Assembly (NCBI GenBank): GCA_018401275.1
Contig: JAGYKW010000001.1
Location: 372,001-436,000 of the forward strand
Length of the DNA stretch: 64,000 nt
Source: Nitriliruptoraceae bacterium
GTDB taxonomy: Bacteria; Actinomycetota; Nitriliruptoria; Nitriliruptorales; Nitriliruptoraceae
Direction: 5' to 3'
A model generated the notes under the pieces. It saw nothing but the letters and a program-made list of their open reading frames with translations. It ran no database searches and was not told the origin of the DNA. The stretch's first letter is position 1. Each line of letters starts with the position of its first letter. Shown here one piece after another: positions 53,728 to 63,360 of the stretch. A program made the translations under genes and the position numbers.

Positions 53728-56378
53728 GCATCCGCGAGACGTTCCTCGCCTTCTACGAGGAGCGCGGCCACCGCCGCTTCCCCTCGGCGTCGCTCATCCC
53801 CGCCGACCCGTCGGTGCTGCTGACCATCGCCGGCATGCTGCCGTTCAAGCCGTGGTTCATGGGCGACGAGCCGGCGCCGGTGAAGCGCGCGGTCAGCTTC
53901 CAGAAGTGCGTGCGCACCAACGACATCGAGAACGTCGGGCTCACCACCCGTCACCTGTCCTTCTTCGAGATGCTCGGCAACTTCTCGTTCGGCGACTACT
54001 TCAAGCGTGACGCGATGCGCTGGGCGTGGGAGCTCTCGACCGAGCACTTCGGCCTCGATCCCGAACGCATCTGGGTGACGATCTACGAGGACGACGACGA
54101 GGCCGAGCAGCTCTGGCTCAGCGAGACCGACCTGCCCGCCTCACGGCTGCAGCGCCTGGGTGCGGACGACAACTACTGGTGGACGCACGCCGCAGGGCCG
54201 GGCGGGCCGAACTCGGAGCTGTACTACGACCGCGGTGACGCGTACGGCGAGGCCGGCGGCCCGGCCGTCAACGACGAGCGCTACCTCGAGTTCTACAACC
54301 TCGTGTTCATGCAGCACGCGCTCGATGCGCAGGGCACGATCCTCGGCGACCTGCCCGCGCAGAACGTCGACACGGGCCTCGGGCTCGAGCGCCTCGCCGT
54401 GCTGCTGCAGGGCGTCGACAACGTGTTCGAGACCGACCTGTTCCAGCCGCTGCTCGCCCGCGCCGGCGAGCTCACCGGCCACACCTACGGCCGTGATGCG
54501 AAGGCCGACGTGTCGCTGCGCGTCATCGCCGAGCACGCCCGCACCGCCGCGTTCCTCGTGAGCGACGGTGTGCTGCCGTCGAAGGAGGGCCGCGGCTACG
54601 TGCTGCGTCGCCTGATGCGCCGCGCGATCCGCCATGCCGGGCTGCTCGGTGCGGACGTCGGCGGGTCGGCTCGCCTCGCCGTCCCGATGGTCGAGACCGT
54701 CATCGACACGATGGCCGCGTCGTACCCCGACCTCGCCGCGCAGCGCACGCTGGTGACGCGCGTGCTCGAGGCGGAGGAGCGCGACTTCGGGGCGCGCCTG
54801 CGCGACGGGCTCGACCGGGTCGACACGGCCGTCGCCGAGCTGGCTTCGGGCGAGCGCTTCCGCGGTGACGTCGCCTTCGAGCTGCACGACACGTTCGGCT
54901 TCCCCATCGACCTCACGGCCGAGATCGTCGCGGACGCCGGGCTCGGACTCGACCGCGACGCGTTCGACACGCTCATGCAGGCGCAGCGCGAGCGTGCGCG
55001 CGCCGGAGCGCGCAAGGGCGGCGGTGGCGTGCCCGACGACGTCTACCGCCAGGGTGCGGCCGCCAGTGCTGCGGCCGGCGCGGGCAGCATCGAGTTCGTC
55101 GGCTACGACACGCTCGAGGTCGAGGCGACGCTGCGCGCACTCGTGACCGCCGGTGGGGTCGTCGCGTCCGCGAGCGAGGGCGACGAGGTCGAGGTCATCC
55201 TCTCCCGCAGCCCCTTCTACGCCGAGGGCGGCGGTCAGGTCGGGGACAGCGGGGTCATCGAGACGCCGACGGGACGCCTCGAGGTGCTCGACACGCAGGA
55301 CGTGATCGGCGGTGGCCTGCGCGTGCACCGTGCCCGGGTCGTCTCCGGTGAGGTCGTTGCGGGTGTCGATGTGTCCGCACGCGTCGACGTCGAGCGGCGC
55401 GCCGCCACCGGACGCAGCCACTCCGCGACGCACGTGCTGCACGCGACCATCAAGGAGCTCGTCGGCGACCATGCGCAGCAGGCCGGCTCGCTCGTGCAGC
55501 CCGGACGACTGCGCTTCGACTTCCCACACTTCTCGGCGCTCGACGCCGACACGGTGCGCGCCGTCGAGCAGCTCGTCAACGCCCGCGTGCTCGCCGACCC
55601 CGACGTGCGCGTCGACGTCATGGCGCTCGACGACGCGAAGCGTGCGGGTGCGGTCGCGAACTTCGGCGACAAGTACGGGCAGACCGTGCGCGTCGTGTCG
55701 ATCGGCGAGTTCTCCAAGGAGCTGTGCGGCGGCACGCACGTCGCGAGCGGCGCGGGCATCGGCACGGTCACGATCGTGCGCGAGGAGTCCGTCGGGTCCA
55801 ACACGCGGCGCATCGAGGCGCTGACGGGAACCGACGCGGTCGCGTTCCTGACCCGCGAACGGCTCATCGCCGAGGAGATCGCCCGGCTGGTCGACGTCCC
55901 GACCGGTGAAGCGGTCGCACGCGTCGAGGACCTGGTCGCCCGGCTGCGCACGGCGGAGAAGGAGCTCGCCCGCCTGCGCGGTGCGGACCTCGCTGGCCGT
56001 GCTCGCCAGCTCGCGGACGCGGCGCCTCGCGTGGACGGGATCGCCGTCGTCGTCGAGCGGGCCGACGGGCTCGCGCCTGACGACCTGCGTCGCCTGGCAG
56101 CCGAGGTCCGCGGGGCGCTCGGCACCGGTGCGGTCGTCATCGTCGGAGCCGCGAACGACGGCAAGGCGCAGCTCATCGGCACGGTCAGCGACGACCTGGT
56201 CGCACGCGGCGTGTCCGCACGCACGGTGCTCGCCGACGCGGCGAAGGTCGTTGGCGGCGGCGCGGGCGGCGGGGACGACCTCGCCCAGGCCGGTGGCCGC
56301 GACGCCGAACGGATCGACGAGGCGCTGCGCATCGCGGCGGATGCTGCGAGGGCCGCCACAGGCACGGACGGCGCCTGA
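53715..56378 (+). CDS. alaS: Alanyl-tRNA synthetase
   Basis: 887 residues, full length. Class-II core (1–~260: RETFLAFYEERGHRR, PFKPWFMGDEPAP, NVGLTTRHLSFFEMLGNFSFGDYFK in part, GPGGPNSELYYDRG), tRNA-recognition helices, the editing domain (~560–720) with zinc-type HSATHVLHA and CGGTHV, and the C-terminal oligomerisation C-Ala domain (~790–887). It charges tRNA-Ala and clears Ser/Gly mischarges. The GTG at 53715 lies within the preceding small gene. ruvX follows in TGATG. Confidence 0.97.
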   Translation: MDSLSIRETFLAFYEERGHRRFPSASLIPADPSVLLTIAGMLPFKPWFMGDEPAPVKRAVSFQKCVRTNDIENVGLTTRHLSFFEMLGNFSFGDYFKRDAMRWAWELSTEHFGLDPERIWVTIYEDDDEAEQLWLSETDLPASRLQRLGADDNYWWTHAAGPGGPNSELYYDRGDAYGEAGGPAVNDERYLEFYNLVFMQHALDAQGTILGDLPAQNVDTGLGLERLAVLLQGVDNVFETDLFQPLLARAGELTGHTYGRDAKADVSLRVIAEHARTAAFLVSDGVLPSKEGRGYVLRRLMRRAIRHAGLLGADVGGSARLAVPMVETVIDTMAASYPDLAAQRTLVTRVLEAEERDFGARLRDGLDRVDTAVAELASGERFRGDVAFELHDTFGFPIDLTAEIVADAGLGLDRDAFDTLMQAQRERARAGARKGGGGVPDDVYRQGAAASAAAGAGSIEFVGYDTLEVEATLRALVTAGGVVASASEGDEVEVILSRSPFYAEGGGQVGDSGVIETPTGRLEVLDTQDVIGGGLRVHRARVVSGEVVAGVDVSARVDVERRAATGRSHSATHVLHATIKELVGDHAQQAGSLVQPGRLRFDFPHFSALDADTVRAVEQLVNARVLADPDVRVDVMALDDAKRAGAVANFGDKYGQTVRVVSIGEFSKELCGGTHVASGAGIGTVTIVREESVGSNTRRIEALTGTDAVAFLTRERLIAEEIARLVDVPTGEAVARVEDLVARLRTAEKELARLRGADLAGRARQLADAAPRVDGIAVVVERADGLAPDDLRRLAAEVRGALGTGAVVIVGAANDGKAQLIGTVSDDLVARGVSARTVLADAAKVVGGGAGGGDDLAQAGGRDAERIDEALRIAADAARAATGTDGA

Positions 56379-56866
56379 TGCGCCGTCCCGGTGACGAGCT
56401 GCCGACCGCCGGCCGGCTGGTCGCGTTCGACCTCGGTCGCGTGCGCGTCGGCGTGGCGCTCAGCGACCCGTCCCAGGTCGTGGCGTCACCGGCCGACACC
56501 CTCGACGTCGCCGACCTCGACCGCGGCGACGCGATGGACGTCGCTGGGCTCGCGACCCGCCTCGCGGAGGTCGCGACCACCCACGAGGCCGGAGGGATCG
56601 TCGTCGGAGCCCCGCTCGGCCTCGACGGGCACGAGGGCGAGGCCGCGCGGGAGGCACGGGCGGTCGCTGACGCGCTGCGCGAGCGCACCGGGCTGCCGGT
56701 GCGCCTCGTGGACGAACGCTTCACGTCCACGCAGGCGGAGCGCACGCTCATCGAGGCGGACGTGTCGCGGGCCGGGCGCCGCAGGGTCGTCGACCGTGTC
56801 GCGGCCAGCGTGCTGCTCCAGGGTGTGCTCGCCGCGCACGACGTCCGTCGCCGTGGGACCGCCTGA
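56378..56866 (+). CDS. ruvX: Holliday-junction resolvase-like protein YqgF/RuvX
   Basis: 162 residues. RNase-H-fold YqgF family: AFDLGRVRVGVALSD at the N-terminus has the first acidic residue, VVGAPLGLDGHEGEAA the middle strand, and LPVRLVDERFTSTQAE the later acidic residues. Roles proposed include pre-16S rRNA end processing and junction resolution. The ATG overlaps the alaS stop and its own stop overlaps mltG (TGATG), so alaS–ruvX–mltG–aroE form one coupled operon. Confidence 0.93.
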   Translation: MRRPGDELPTAGRLVAFDLGRVRVGVALSDPSQVVASPADTLDVADLDRGDAMDVAGLATRLAEVATTHEAGGIVVGAPLGLDGHEGEAAREARAVADALRERTGLPVRLVDERFTSTQAERTLIEADVSRAGRRRVVDRVAASVLLQGVLAAHDVRRRGTA

Positions 56867-58074
56867 TGCGACCCACAGGTGAGGACGGGAGCAGGAGCGA
56901 GGACATGGACCAGGTCCTGCACGAGGTCGAGCACGACATCGGGGACGAGGCGTCGGGCGCGGGTGGCGGGCGCCGCCGTGCGCTCGCCGTGCTCGGCGTC
57001 CTGGTCGCGTCCGCGCTGCTGATCGCCCTGTGGCCCTCCGGCTCGGACCCGGACGGCGCCGGAGCGGACGCTGCCGACAGCGCGTCAGCGGGCGTGCCGG
57101 TGGTCTACGAGGTCCGCGCCGGTCAGACCGTGCGCAGCGTCGGCGACGAGCTCGCCGAGCTCGACGTGGTCGGATCGACGCTGCGTTTCCGCAGGGTCGC
57201 GGAGGAGGCGGGACTGGCCGGCGTGCTGCGCCCGGGCCGCTTCGAGCTCACGACCGGCCTGAGCGCCGAGGACGTGGTCGCGCTGCTCGCCGCAGGGCCG
57301 GTCGAGGGCGTGCGACGCCCCACGGTGCGGGTCCAGGTCATCGAGGGGCTGCTCATCAGCGACACGCTGGCATCCATCGCCGAGCAGCTCGCGCACGTCA
57401 CGCTCGATGAGCTCGAGGACGTGATCACCGCGACCCGTGAGGGCGGCGAGGGCGCGCTGACGCTGCCCGACTGGTGGCCCGACGTCACCGCCGCACCCGA
57501 CGACGTCGACCTGCTCGAGGGTGTGCTGTGGCCCCAGACCTACGACGTGTTCGCCGACGCCACGCCGCGTGATGTGCTGCAGCGTCTGGTCGACGAGACC
57601 ACGCGGGAGATGGCGCGGGTCGCCGAGGGTGACGTCGAGGTGCTCGGCGCGCTGCGCACCCGCCACGAGCTGATGACCATCGCCAGCCTCGTCGAGCGCG
57701 AGACGAACGTCGACAGCGAGCGTCCGCTCGTCTCCGGCGTGATCCACGGGCGCCTCGCGGACCGCATGCGCCTCGAGATCGACGCGACCCTGTCGTACGC
57801 GAAGGGTGACCTGACCGCGATCCCGCTCGACGTCGACCGTCAGTCCGCGAACCCGTACAACACGTACCGGATCGCGGCACTGCCGCCCGGTCCGATCTCG
57901 GGCGTGGGGCGCGCGTCGCTCGAGGCAGCGGTGCAGCCCGAGGAGACGCGTTTCCGCTTCTACGTGCTGGCCCCGCCGTGCGACGGCAGCCACGTGTTCG
58001 CGATCACCTTCGCCGAGCACGCGCGCAACGTCGCGGCCTTCCGTGCCGCGCGTGCCGCGGGCGCATGCGGATGA
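56866..58074 (+). CDS. mltG: Endolytic murein transglycosylase
   Basis: 402 residues. A ~45-residue cytosolic N-terminus, one membrane helix (~38–56, ALAVLGVLVASALLIALW), a LysM-like subdomain (~85–120, VRAGQTVRSVGDEL), and the YceG catalytic domain. The catalytic glutamate is in MTIASLVERETNVDSERPLVSGV (in part), and NPYNTYRIAALPPGPIS near residue 325 is the family signature. It cuts nascent peptidoglycan strands to set glycan length. ATG overlaps the ruvX stop; the stop overlaps aroE (ATGA). Confidence 0.95.
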   Translation: MRPTGEDGSRSEDMDQVLHEVEHDIGDEASGAGGGRRRALAVLGVLVASALLIALWPSGSDPDGAGADAADSASAGVPVVYEVRAGQTVRSVGDELAELDVVGSTLRFRRVAEEAGLAGVLRPGRFELTTGLSAEDVVALLAAGPVEGVRRPTVRVQVIEGLLISDTLASIAEQLAHVTLDELEDVITATREGGEGALTLPDWWPDVTAAPDDVDLLEGVLWPQTYDVFADATPRDVLQRLVDETTREMARVAEGDVEVLGALRTRHELMTIASLVERETNVDSERPLVSGVIHGRLADRMRLEIDATLSYAKGDLTAIPLDVDRQSANPYNTYRIAALPPGPISGVGRASLEAAVQPEETRFRFYVLAPPCDGSHVFAITFAEHARNVAAFRAARAAGACG

Positions 58075-58970
58075 GCGCTGGCGCGCACGACGTGAGCGTC
58101 ACCGCGGACACGCTGCCGGGCGACCTCGGGAGCGACGACCTGGTGCTGCTCGGCTGGCCCGTGGCCCACTCGCGCAGCCCCGCGATGCACAACGCGGCGG
58201 CCGCACACCTCGGGCTCGCCCTGCGCTACCGGGCGCTCGCGGTCGCCCCGGAACACCTCGACGAGGTCATCGTCGCGCTCGGGCAGCGCGGGGTGCGCGG
58301 TGCGAACGTGACCGTGCCGCACAAGCTGGCCGTCATGCCGCACTGCGATGCGCTGAGCGACGAGGCACGCCTGGTCGGTGCGGTCAACACGCTGACGTGG
58401 GAGCGCGACGCGGACACGCTGCGCCTCGAGGGGCACAACACGGACGCGGTCGGGCTGCAGGCGGCGCTCACCGAGGACGTCGGCGACCTGCACGGCGCCC
58501 GGGTGCTGCTGGTCGGCACCGGGGGAGCGGCGAGGGCTGCCGCGGTCGCCCTCGTGCGCTGCGGCGCGATCGTCACGGTCGCAGGCCGCGATCCGCGCGG
58601 CTGCGCGGCGATCCTCGACGTCGTCACCGCCACCGACCAGGTCGGCGGAGCAGCCGCCGGCATCGTCGACCTGCTCGACGACGTCGCGCTCAGCGCGGCC
58701 GTGGCCGGGAGCAGGATGGTCCTGAACGCCACGTCGCTCGGACTGGCTGGGGAACATCTGCCCACCGCCTGCGAGGCGCTCCAGCGCGACCAGGTGGCGT
58801 ACGACCTCGTCTACGGCCCCGAGACACCCTTCCTCGCTGCTGCCCGTGCCGCAGGGGCCCAGGCCCACGGGGGGCTCGGCATGCTCGTGCACCAGGCTGC
58901 AGCAGCGTTCACCCGTTGGGCCGGCGTCGAGGCGCCCGTCGCGGTCATGCGGGACGCGCTCGCCGGCTGA
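58071..58970 (+). CDS. aroE: Shikimate dehydrogenase
   Basis: 299 residues from the ATG at 58071, which overlaps the mltG stop. NADPH-dependent reduction of 3-dehydroshikimate in aromatic amino-acid synthesis. Substrate site: GWPVAHSRSPAMHNAA (SRS), the catalytic lysine/asparagine of NVTVPHKLAVM, VGAVNTL and GHNTDAVG. NADP site: GTGGAARAAAVAL with AGRDPRG. C-terminal GLGMLVHQAAAAF. Complete; the aroE–pilus-cluster junction follows after 122 bases. Confidence 0.96.
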   Translation: MSAGAHDVSVTADTLPGDLGSDDLVLLGWPVAHSRSPAMHNAAAAHLGLALRYRALAVAPEHLDEVIVALGQRGVRGANVTVPHKLAVMPHCDALSDEARLVGAVNTLTWERDADTLRLEGHNTDAVGLQAALTEDVGDLHGARVLLVGTGGAARAAAVALVRCGAIVTVAGRDPRGCAAILDVVTATDQVGGAAAGIVDLLDDVALSAAVAGSRMVLNATSLGLAGEHLPTACEALQRDQVAYDLVYGPETPFLAAARAAGAQAHGGLGMLVHQAAAAFTRWAGVEAPVAVMRDALAG

Positions 58971-59092
58971 GGCGTACCACCCGGTCGTCCACAGGTGAGC
59001 GAACGGGGCTTCCTCTCACGCCGGAACTGCCGCATGCTCGCGCGATCTGCGCCGGGTGGTCGACTGCACCCCCACCGCGGGTGGGAGCACGC

Positions 59093-60289
59093 GTGGCGAT
59101 CGACGATCAGGCGACACGGCGGGTCGGGCGCAGCCGTGCCACGCGTCGCGCTTCATCTCGCATCCGATCCAGGGCGAGCACCGGGCGTGTCCTCGGCGGG
59201 ATCGGCACCCGTCCCGAGGTCGACGAGCTCAGCGGGAGCGATCAGCGGACCCGTGAGCCTGTTCGCACGGGCCGATGGGTGCCGCAGCCCGATCAGCTCG
59301 CACTCGTCGCGTCGCTCATCGAGGCCGGTGTGACGGTCGACGTCGCCTTCGACACGCTCGCGACCATGGGAGGGACGCGCGCGACCCGTGAGGCGGCGTC
59401 GCACGTGCGCGATGCGCTGCGTCGCGGCCGCACACTCGCCGATGCTCTCGACGAGGTCGGTGCTCCTGACCATGTCCGCGCACTGATCCATGGTGGCGAG
59501 CGTGTCGGTCAGGTCGTGCCGGCGCTGCGAGCGGCGTCCGACCTCGTCCGTCGCCTGGCGACGCTCACGGCGGACCTCAAGCGTGCACTCGTCTATCCCA
59601 GTGTCGTGCTCACGCTCGGCATCGGGATCCTGGTCATCGTGGCGCTGGTCGTCGTCCCACCGCTCGAACGGACCTTCGACGACCTCGGCGGCGAACTGCC
59701 TGCCGCGACGCGAGCCGTGCTCGCAGTCAGCCGGCCGCTGCGCAGCCCCGTCCTCCTCACGGCCATCGTGGCCATGGTCGGCCTGAGCCTCATGCTGCGG
59801 CAGGGCCGTTGGCAGCGCAGGCTCCCACCGTGGGCCTCGATCGCAGCGGTACCGCTGATGCGTGGACTGCGCGCTCACGTCGGACTCAGCGTCGCAGCAC
59901 GACAGATCGCCACGATGCTTGCAGGAGGGCTCCCGCTCATCGATGCGCTCAAGGTCGCGCAGGAGAGCCTGCGGGACGGTCCGCTCACGATCCGTCTCCG
60001 GGCGGCGATCAGTGCCGTCGAGTCAGGTGGGTCCGCCCTCGCCGATGATGCGCTCGGCGGTGCGCTCGACCCGGCGGAGCTCGAGATCCTTGCCGTCGGT
60101 GAACGCACCGGCATGCTGACCGAGCAGTGGGAGCGCGTCGCGGTGCGGCGCGCCGAGGACCTGAGCGCGCGCATCGGACGACTCGGGGTCATCGTCGAAC
60201 CGCTGCTCGTCGTCCTCGTCGGTGCGCTCGTCGGCGGCGCGGTCCTCGCGCTCTACCTGCCGACGTTCCGCGTCCTCGACCTGCTCTAA
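59093..60289 (+). CDS. Type IV pilus inner-membrane platform protein, PilC/GspF family
   Basis: 398 residues from the GTG at 59093, with GGGAG seven bases upstream; the open frame before it is antisense-like shadow of aroE. Two T2SF domains are visible: ~80–205 (LVASLIEAGVTVDVAFDTLA … LKRALVYPSVVL, given in parts, one membrane helix) and ~265–385 (ARQIATMLAGGLPLIDALKVAQ in part, GERTGMLTEQWERVA), ending with a membrane hairpin (VLVGALVGGAVLALYLPTFRVLDLL in part). The first ~65 residues are Arg/Ser-rich and not conserved. It forms the platform on which pilin is assembled. The usual PilB and PilT ATPase genes are not upstream. Confidence 0.9.
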   Translation: MAIDDQATRRVGRSRATRRASSRIRSRASTGRVLGGIGTRPEVDELSGSDQRTREPVRTGRWVPQPDQLALVASLIEAGVTVDVAFDTLATMGGTRATREAASHVRDALRRGRTLADALDEVGAPDHVRALIHGGERVGQVVPALRAASDLVRRLATLTADLKRALVYPSVVLTLGIGILVIVALVVVPPLERTFDDLGGELPAATRAVLAVSRPLRSPVLLTAIVAMVGLSLMLRQGRWQRRLPPWASIAAVPLMRGLRAHVGLSVAARQIATMLAGGLPLIDALKVAQESLRDGPLTIRLRAAISAVESGGSALADDALGGALDPAELEILAVGERTGMLTEQWERVAVRRAEDLSARIGRLGVIVEPLLVVLVGALVGGAVLALYLPTFRVLDLL

Positions 60290-60420
60290 GCGGTACGTGG
60301 CCGCAATCGTCGGGTCCGCCTGTTTTCCACAGCGCACAGATCGGCTCTTCCATGGCGCCGTCCCTGATGCGAGATTCCTCCCGACGGATCGACCGTCGCC
60401 CACACCGAGAGGAACTCGCC

Positions 60421-61002
60421 GTGAACATCCCTGAACCGTCGAGCACTGCGCAGGCGTACACCGGCGCGCACGTCATCCCCTTCCGCGCGGTGAGCCGCGC
60501 CCGCCGAGCTGCGTCTCATCCCGCAGGTTCGGCAACCGCACGTCCATCACTGCGCAGCGCGGCGAGCGGACGGGGCGTGCGCACTGCGGACCAAGACGGC
60601 TTCACGCTCGTCGAGCTGCTCGTCGTCGTCCTCGTCCTCGGTGCGCTCGTCGGCATCGCGGTGCCCACGTTCGTCCAGCAGCGGGACGGCGCGTGGGATG
60701 CGGCGGTCCGTTCCGAGCTGCGCGCCGCGACGATCGCCCTCGCCTCCTACCGGGCGCAGAACGGCGTCTACTCGGCGGCGGCGCTCGCGACGGGTGCGGG
60801 ATGGGGCTACGAGGCGTCGCCCGACATCATCTCGGTGAGTGAGGTCAGCGAGCAGTCGTTCTGCCTCCTCGCCTGGTACCGGACACAGGCCGATGATGCG
60901 GGCACGCCCGACGTCACGAGAGCCGAGTGGCGCGCGACGACCGCAGGCATCATCGCCGCATCGGAGGCGATCGCGCCGGTGGGCACGACGTGCCCGTCAT
61001 GA
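60421..61002 (+). CDS. Type IV prepilin (major-pilin-like)
   Basis: 193 residues from the GTG at 60421, which has GAGAGG upstream. The prepilin signature DGFTLVELLVVVLVLGALVGIAV is at residues 59 onward: cleavage after Gly60, mature Phe1, and Glu5. The start at 60421 gives a 60-residue leader; the GTG at 60577 would give the more typical 8-residue leader VRTADQDG but has a weaker ribosome site. The mature protein (~133 residues) has the hydrophobic α1, then RAATIALASYRAQNGVYSAAAL, the pilin core, and two cysteines near the C-terminus (SFCLL, TTCPS) that could form the D-loop disulfide. The next gene, prepilin peptidase, overlaps its stop (ATGA). Confidence 0.9.
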   Translation: MNIPEPSSTAQAYTGAHVIPFRAVSRARRAASHPAGSATARPSLRSAASGRGVRTADQDGFTLVELLVVVLVLGALVGIAVPTFVQQRDGAWDAAVRSELRAATIALASYRAQNGVYSAAALATGAGWGYEASPDIISVSEVSEQSFCLLAWYRTQADDAGTPDVTRAEWRATTAGIIAASEAIAPVGTTCPS

Positions 61003-61796
61003 CCTCCGCGACGCTTGTCGGAGGAGCCGTCGCAGGCGCGGTGATGGGGTCGGCCGCTGGGGCAGCGCTCGAGCGCTGGCCGTCGGGCGCGACGATGGGA
61101 GACCCTCGACGTTCGTGCTGCGCCTCCTGCGGCGTGACGCTCGCCCGGCGGGACCTCGTGCCGGTCCTCTCCTGGCTCGTGCTCCGTGGACGCTGCCGTT
61201 CCTGCTCGGGCACGATCGACGGTCGGCTGCCGCTGCTCGAAGCGGCCTCCGCCGTCGGTGTCGCCCTCACCCTCCAGGCGCATGGATTCGACGGGCGATC
61301 GGTCCTGCTGTCGGTCGGCGTCGTGGCCGTGCTGCTGGCCACGTTGACCGACCTCGACGCGATGATCGTCCCGGACCGGCTCACGCTGCCGCTCGGTGCC
61401 GTCGCCCTCATCGGGATGAGCCTGCCCCTCGGAGGAGCACGGGTCGGTCCGGCGCCGGGACTGCTGGTCTGGGCGCTGGGCGTGCCGCTCGCGCTCTCCG
61501 CGATGTCGCGGCTCACCCAGTGGCTCGTGGCCACGCGACCCATCGGCGGTGGCGACGTGAAGCTGCTCGTCGGTGTGCTCGCGCTCGCGACCGCCGTCGA
61601 CGACGGGCCCATCGCCGTGCTGGCCCTCGCGGTGCTCGGCGCAGCCAGCGTCGCGACGGTCGGGCTCGCGACCCGGCGCCTCCAGCGGCACGACCGCATC
61701 CCCTTCGCTCCTGCCATCGCCGGCGGCTACCTGGCCGTCGTGCTCGTCCCGACCGTCGCGACCCCGGTCGCCCGACTCATCGGAGGTGCTGCATGA
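60999..61796 (+). CDS. Prepilin peptidase (leader peptidase / N-methyltransferase)
   Basis: 265 residues from the ATG overlapping the pilin stop. PilD/GspO family: the N-terminal cytosolic loop holds two cysteine pairs (CCASC and CRSC) of the methyltransferase zinc site; six to eight membrane helices follow; the aspartyl-protease pair is in TDLDAMIVPDRLT near residue 120 and GGGDVKLL near 188. It cuts the Gly|Phe bond of the prepilins here and methylates the new N-terminus. Its stop overlaps the next gene (ATGA). Confidence 0.95.
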   Translation: MTSATLVGGAVAGAVMGSAAGAALERWPSGATMGDPRRSCCASCGVTLARRDLVPVLSWLVLRGRCRSCSGTIDGRLPLLEAASAVGVALTLQAHGFDGRSVLLSVGVVAVLLATLTDLDAMIVPDRLTLPLGAVALIGMSLPLGGARVGPAPGLLVWALGVPLALSAMSRLTQWLVATRPIGGGDVKLLVGVLALATAVDDGPIAVLALAVLGAASVATVGLATRRLQRHDRIPFAPAIAGGYLAVVLVPTVATPVARLIGGAA

Positions 61797-62527
61797 AGCC
61801 CGATCCGAAACTCCTTGCGAGCCTGAAGCGCCGCACCGTCAACGTCCGCCTCGATCGTGACTGCGTCGAGGTCTCCGGGATCGTGCTCGGCGCCTCACGT
61901 CACGAACGGACCGCGATCCCTGACGGATCCGATCCGTATGAGGCACTCGAGACGGTGCTGCAGAAGTCTCGGCTGCTGAGGGCTGGTCGTGCCTGCCGTC
62001 TCGACATCGACGTCGAGTCGGCCCGGATGGTGTACCGCACCTCGGAGCCGCCCGACGGTGGGCTCGGCGCGGGCGGCGGTCCGGGGATCGATGTCGAGTT
62101 CCCCGACGGCCTGCTCGATGTCCTCGTCCCGATCCTCGGTCGCCGCCGCGTCCATGGCACCGTAGGGGTGAGGCCGGGGCCTGCCGCACGAGCCATCCGC
62201 ATGATGCGCGCACGTATCGAGCAGGGTGCGACAGGACGGGGGCTGATCATCGACCGTTCGTCGGCAGCCATCACGGTGCTGGTCGTGGATCCAGCGGACA
62301 TCCCCTGGGCGCGGGGCGGCCCTGCTGATGACCCGATCCTGGCCGTCGAGCTGCTCGTCGATCGTGCGGCCGGCATGATCGCAGGACGCTCGCGCATCGA
62401 TTGGTGGCATCTGGCGGACGTCGCGTCGCCGGAGGACGTGCTCACACGGCGACGGGACGCCAGCGGCTTCGAGGCCGCCTGCCACGCGCTCGTCGGTCAC
62501 CTCCCACGCATCCCGGTGCCCCTATGA
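61793..62527 (+). CDS. Pilus-cluster cytosolic protein, possibly PilM-like
   Basis: 244 residues, coupled at both ends by ATGA overlaps. No signal or membrane helix. The opening VNVRLDRDCVEVSGIVLGASRHE and the later GLIIDRSSAAITVLVVDP look like the strand-loop phosphate blocks of the actin-like fold, which would make it a divergent PilM, and it directly precedes a PilN/PilO-type gene as pilM does. No residue-level family signature is certain. If right, it links the platform to the inner-membrane alignment complex. Confidence 0.5.
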   Translation: MKPDPKLLASLKRRTVNVRLDRDCVEVSGIVLGASRHERTAIPDGSDPYEALETVLQKSRLLRAGRACRLDIDVESARMVYRTSEPPDGGLGAGGGPGIDVEFPDGLLDVLVPILGRRRVHGTVGVRPGPAARAIRMMRARIEQGATGRGLIIDRSSAAITVLVVDPADIPWARGGPADDPILAVELLVDRAAGMIAGRSRIDWWHLADVASPEDVLTRRRDASGFEAACHALVGHLPRIPVPL

Positions 62528-63360
62528 GACCGCACGAATCGCTCCGGTCGGCGAGAGACCTCGAGCATCGCCTCGGCTCGCCGGTCAGGTCGACCGTCCT
62601 CGCGCTCGCCAGCCGGACGGCACTGGGTGCACTCGCTGTCATGGCCGCAGTCCTCGCGAGCATCCCGCTGTGGCCCGAGGACAGCGGACTGACCGGCAGC
62701 CGTGTGCAACTCGCACCCCCTGCCGCCGCGAGTCCGGTGATCGCGACCGCAGGGACGACGATGGCCGACCTCCTCTCCGCTGTCCACCGCGAGACGCGTG
62801 CAGTCGGGGCGAGCATCATCGAGGTCGACGTCGTGCCCACTGTCGGGGCCGGCGCGGACGTCCTCCTTCGGATCGACGCTCACGGCGGTGATGCATCGAG
62901 CGTCGCAGAGGTCGTGGCTGCGCTCGGACGCGCACACCTCGACGCGGTCCGCGTCCGGAGCATCACCCCGGTCCCGTCGGGCTCACGCCTCGAGCTCTCG
63001 GCGCAGACCTCGCGCGCCTCCATGCCACTGCCTGCATCGCCGGTCGTGGCCGACGCCGAGCAGTCGATCATCCTCGCCGACCTCGTGCAGCGCTCCGGTG
63101 CGGAGCTGCGCCGACTCGAGGTCCGTGACGCCAGCGACGGAGCTGGAGCCTCCACGCAGGGCGGCACGATCCGGCTCAGCGCCCGAGGTGAGGCCGGGGC
63201 GATCGTGATCCTGCTCGATGCGCTCGAGCGCACCCACACGGCGCCGCTGCGCTTCCTCAGCCTCCGCATCGAGGGCTCCAGTGACGGGCGTCTCGACCTC
63301 GCGACCGTCTTCCGGCCGCGTGAGGCGCTGGTCGCGTCCGTCCCTTCGTGGACCTCATGA
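62524..63360 (+). CDS. PilN/PilO-like bitopic membrane protein
   Basis: 278 residues. A ~32-residue cytosolic start, one membrane helix (~33–52, ALGALAVMAAVLASIPLW), then two α/β domains: ~75–160 (TTMADLLSAVHRETRAVGAS…) and ~175–265 (SIILADLVQRSGAELRRLEV … IVILLDALERTHTAPLRFLSLRI, in parts). The second has the LLxALE…RFLxL pattern of PilO/GspM ferredoxin-like domains; two such domains in one chain suggest a PilN–PilO function merged in one protein. Coupled to neighbours by ATGA on both sides. Confidence 0.6.
   Translation: MRPHESLRSARDLEHRLGSPVRSTVLALASRTALGALAVMAAVLASIPLWPEDSGLTGSRVQLAPPAAASPVIATAGTTMADLLSAVHRETRAVGASIIEVDVVPTVGAGADVLLRIDAHGGDASSVAEVVAALGRAHLDAVRVRSITPVPSGSRLELSAQTSRASMPLPASPVVADAEQSIILADLVQRSGAELRRLEVRDASDGAGASTQGGTIRLSARGEAGAIVILLDALERTHTAPLRFLSLRIEGSSDGRLDLATVFRPREALVASVPSWTS

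Noticed and set aside
58043-59092. N-terminal half of a 748-codon frame joined to pilC
   Set aside because: It overlaps aroE out of frame with arginine/glycine-rich shadow composition; pilC has a proper start and ribosome site at 59093.
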